A stretch of 64,000 nucleotides of DNA from Hyphomicrobiales bacterium. GTDB lineage: Bacteria > Pseudomonadota > Alphaproteobacteria > Rhizobiales > Rhizobiaceae. The notes under the pieces were generated by a model that was not told where the DNA came from, made no database searches, and worked only from the letters and a program-made list of their open reading frames with translations. The position numbers and the translations under genes are program-made. Positions 62,976 to 64,000 of this stretch are shown here, piece after piece (within the stretch, counting starts at the first letter, position 1; each line of letters starts with the position of its first letter). The stretch covers positions 15,028-79,027 of the forward strand of contig UBQX01000012.1 of assembly GCA_900467685.1 (NCBI GenBank). Direction: 5' to 3'.

Positions 62976-64000
62976 ATGTCAAAGCGAGCGGCAGCCTTTC
63001 TGGCTGCAAGAGGCATACACTACGGTTGGCTGGTCATCGGCATCACCTTCCTGACCATGCTGGCCACGGCCGGCGCGATGGGCTCGGCTGGCGTTTTGAT
63101 CCGCCCGTTGAGCGCCGAATTCGGCTGGACGACAGAGCAAATCTCCACCGCCATGGCGATCCGCCTCGTGCTTTTCGGCCTGCTCGGGCCGTTTGCTGCG
63201 GTCTTCATGAACCAGTTCGGGATTCGCGCCGTGGTGGCCACAGCCGCCGGGCTGATCTCGATCGGCATTCTCTGCTCGCTGTTCATGACTGAGCTCTGGC
63301 AGCTCATGCTCTTCTGGGGCCTCTTTGTCGGCATCGGCACGGGTCTGACGGCGCTGGTTCTCGGCGCAACGGTCGCCACCCGCTGGTTCGAGGCACGCCG
63401 GGGCCTTGTTGTCGGCCTGATGACGGTCAGCAATGCGACCGGTCAGCTGATCTTTCTGCCGATCCTGGCAAGCCTCACCGAGCACTACGGCTGGCGCACC
63501 GCGCTCTCCCTCATGGTCGTCATTCTCGGCGCAGCCCTTGTGCTGATGCTGACCTTCATGCGCAACTACCCGGCAGATGTCGGTCTGGCTCCCTTCGGCG
63601 GCAAGTCGATCGAGCCGCCGCCGGCGCGCGCCGCCTCGTTTGGCGAAATGATCACCACGCCGCTGATTGTTCTGCGCGGCGCGGTCGGCAAGCCAGTCTT
63701 CTGGGCGCTGTTCTTCTCCTTCTTCGTCTGTGGGCTCAGCACCAACGGGCTTGTCCAGACGCACTGGATCTCGATCTGCGGCGATTTCGGTATCCTGCCC
63801 GTCGCCGCTGCCGGGCTGCTCGCAACGATCGGCATCTTCGACTTCATCGGCACACTCGGCGCCGGTTGGCTCTCCGACCGCTTCGACAATCGCTGGCTTC
63901 TTTTCTGGTTCTACGGCCTGCGCGGACTGTCGCTGATCGCGCTCTCCATGTCCGGCTTCGACTACCTGACGCTGTCGCTCTTCGCCGTCTTCTACGGCCT
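62976..64000 (+). CDS. MFS transporter (3' end beyond window)
   Basis: The 341 visible residues start MSKRAAAFLAARGIHYGWLVIG and include about ten membrane helices, with GATVATRWFEARRGLVVGLMT and LGAGWLSDRFDNRWLL as MFS loops. The pattern resembles oxalate/formate-type or monocarboxylate-type MFS permeases (IHYGW start). The C-terminus is cut by the window. The upstream MarR protein and its operator copies likely control it. Confidence 0.88.
   Translation, partial: MSKRAAAFLAARGIHYGWLVIGITFLTMLATAGAMGSAGVLIRPLSAEFGWTTEQISTAMAIRLVLFGLLGPFAAVFMNQFGIRAVVATAAGLISIGILCSLFMTELWQLMLFWGLFVGIGTGLTALVLGATVATRWFEARRGLVVGLMTVSNATGQLIFLPILASLTEHYGWRTALSLMVVILGAALVLMLTFMRNYPADVGLAPFGGKSIEPPPARAASFGEMITTPLIVLRGAVGKPVFWALFFSFFVCGLSTNGLVQTHWISICGDFGILPVAAAGLLATIGIFDFIGTLGAGWLSDRFDNRWLLFWFYGLRGLSLIALSMSGFDYLTLSLFAVFYG

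Overview
The window is a stretch of alphaproteobacterial chromosome, very probably from the family Rhizobiaceae (Agrobacterium/Rhizobium relatives). The base composition is GC-rich. Several gene blocks are typical of that group: glyA-nrdR-ribD-ribE, ribH-nusB, hppA, bamE next to the ubiquinol-cytochrome c chaperone gene, a DUF177 gene before plsX-fabH-ihfA-merR, rplM-rpsI near a type-2 argC, and ctaA. The palindromic intergenic repeats and the FixK/FNR- and LexA-type boxes also fit. The genus and species cannot be fixed from the sequence alone. No rRNA, CRISPR array, intact prophage or insertion sequence was seen.

Layout. 1-375: edge region with a palindromic repeat. 376-4897: RND efflux operon (DUF2892 protein, adaptor, pump) behind a perfect AT-rich palindrome that looks like an ArsR/BigR-type operator. 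4994-6383: periplasmic EF-hand protein and an SDR dehydrogenase. 6476-7150: an AT-rich gene of unknown function abutting an unusual 3' end of purB. 7219-10554: purB, rpe and a periplasmic binding protein. 10714-16620: flavin reductase, MoxR ATPase, VWA protein, split XdhC pair, molybdopterin-domain/cytidylyltransferase fusion and TfoX-like protein. This resembles the maturation half of a CO-dehydrogenase/xanthine-oxidase-type locus without its catalytic subunits. 16756-18911: MFS transporter and enolase-superfamily epimerase. 19042-23122: Mla-type lipid-transport operon, followed by a convergent GT28 glycosyltransferase.

24582-29948: serine hydroxymethyltransferase, NrdR and riboflavin synthesis genes ending in nusB. 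29972-33575: an MFS transporter and the proton-pumping pyrophosphatase hppA with a bidirectional terminator. 33619-38913: bamE, respiratory-chain chaperone, fatty-acid/phospholipid initiation genes (plsX, fabH), ihfA, a MerR regulator and tRNA-Pro(GGG). 39019-47577: a polysaccharide locus (Wzy-like polymerase, initiating phosphoglycosyl transferase, GT4, Wza-like export lipoprotein, Wzz-like co-polymerase with a degenerate kinase domain, FemAB/CelD-type acyltransferase). In composition it resembles the holdfast (hfs) and unipolar-polysaccharide (upp) adhesin loci of alphaproteobacteria.

47718-54596: ctaA, a pair of tiny overlapping membrane-protein genes, a DODA-type dioxygenase, argC, an orphan flagellar-rod-like protein, a sulfotransferase-like protein, and rpsI-rplM. 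54834-64000: mostly single metabolic and stress genes (thioesterase, enoyl-CoA hydratase, YafY/WYL regulator with divergent GST, EamA transporter, glyoxalase-fold protein, CoA-binding protein, DUF6455 protein with a perfect FixK/FNR box, O-acetylhomoserine sulfhydrylase, cupin, MarR with paired operator-like repeats, and an MFS transporter cut by the window end).

The most promising points for follow-up are the holdfast-like locus with its pseudokinase, the orphan cox-like maturation cluster, the FixK-boxed DUF6455 gene, the MarR double operator, the MITE-like repeat at 13443-13626 and the AT-rich insertion beside purB.
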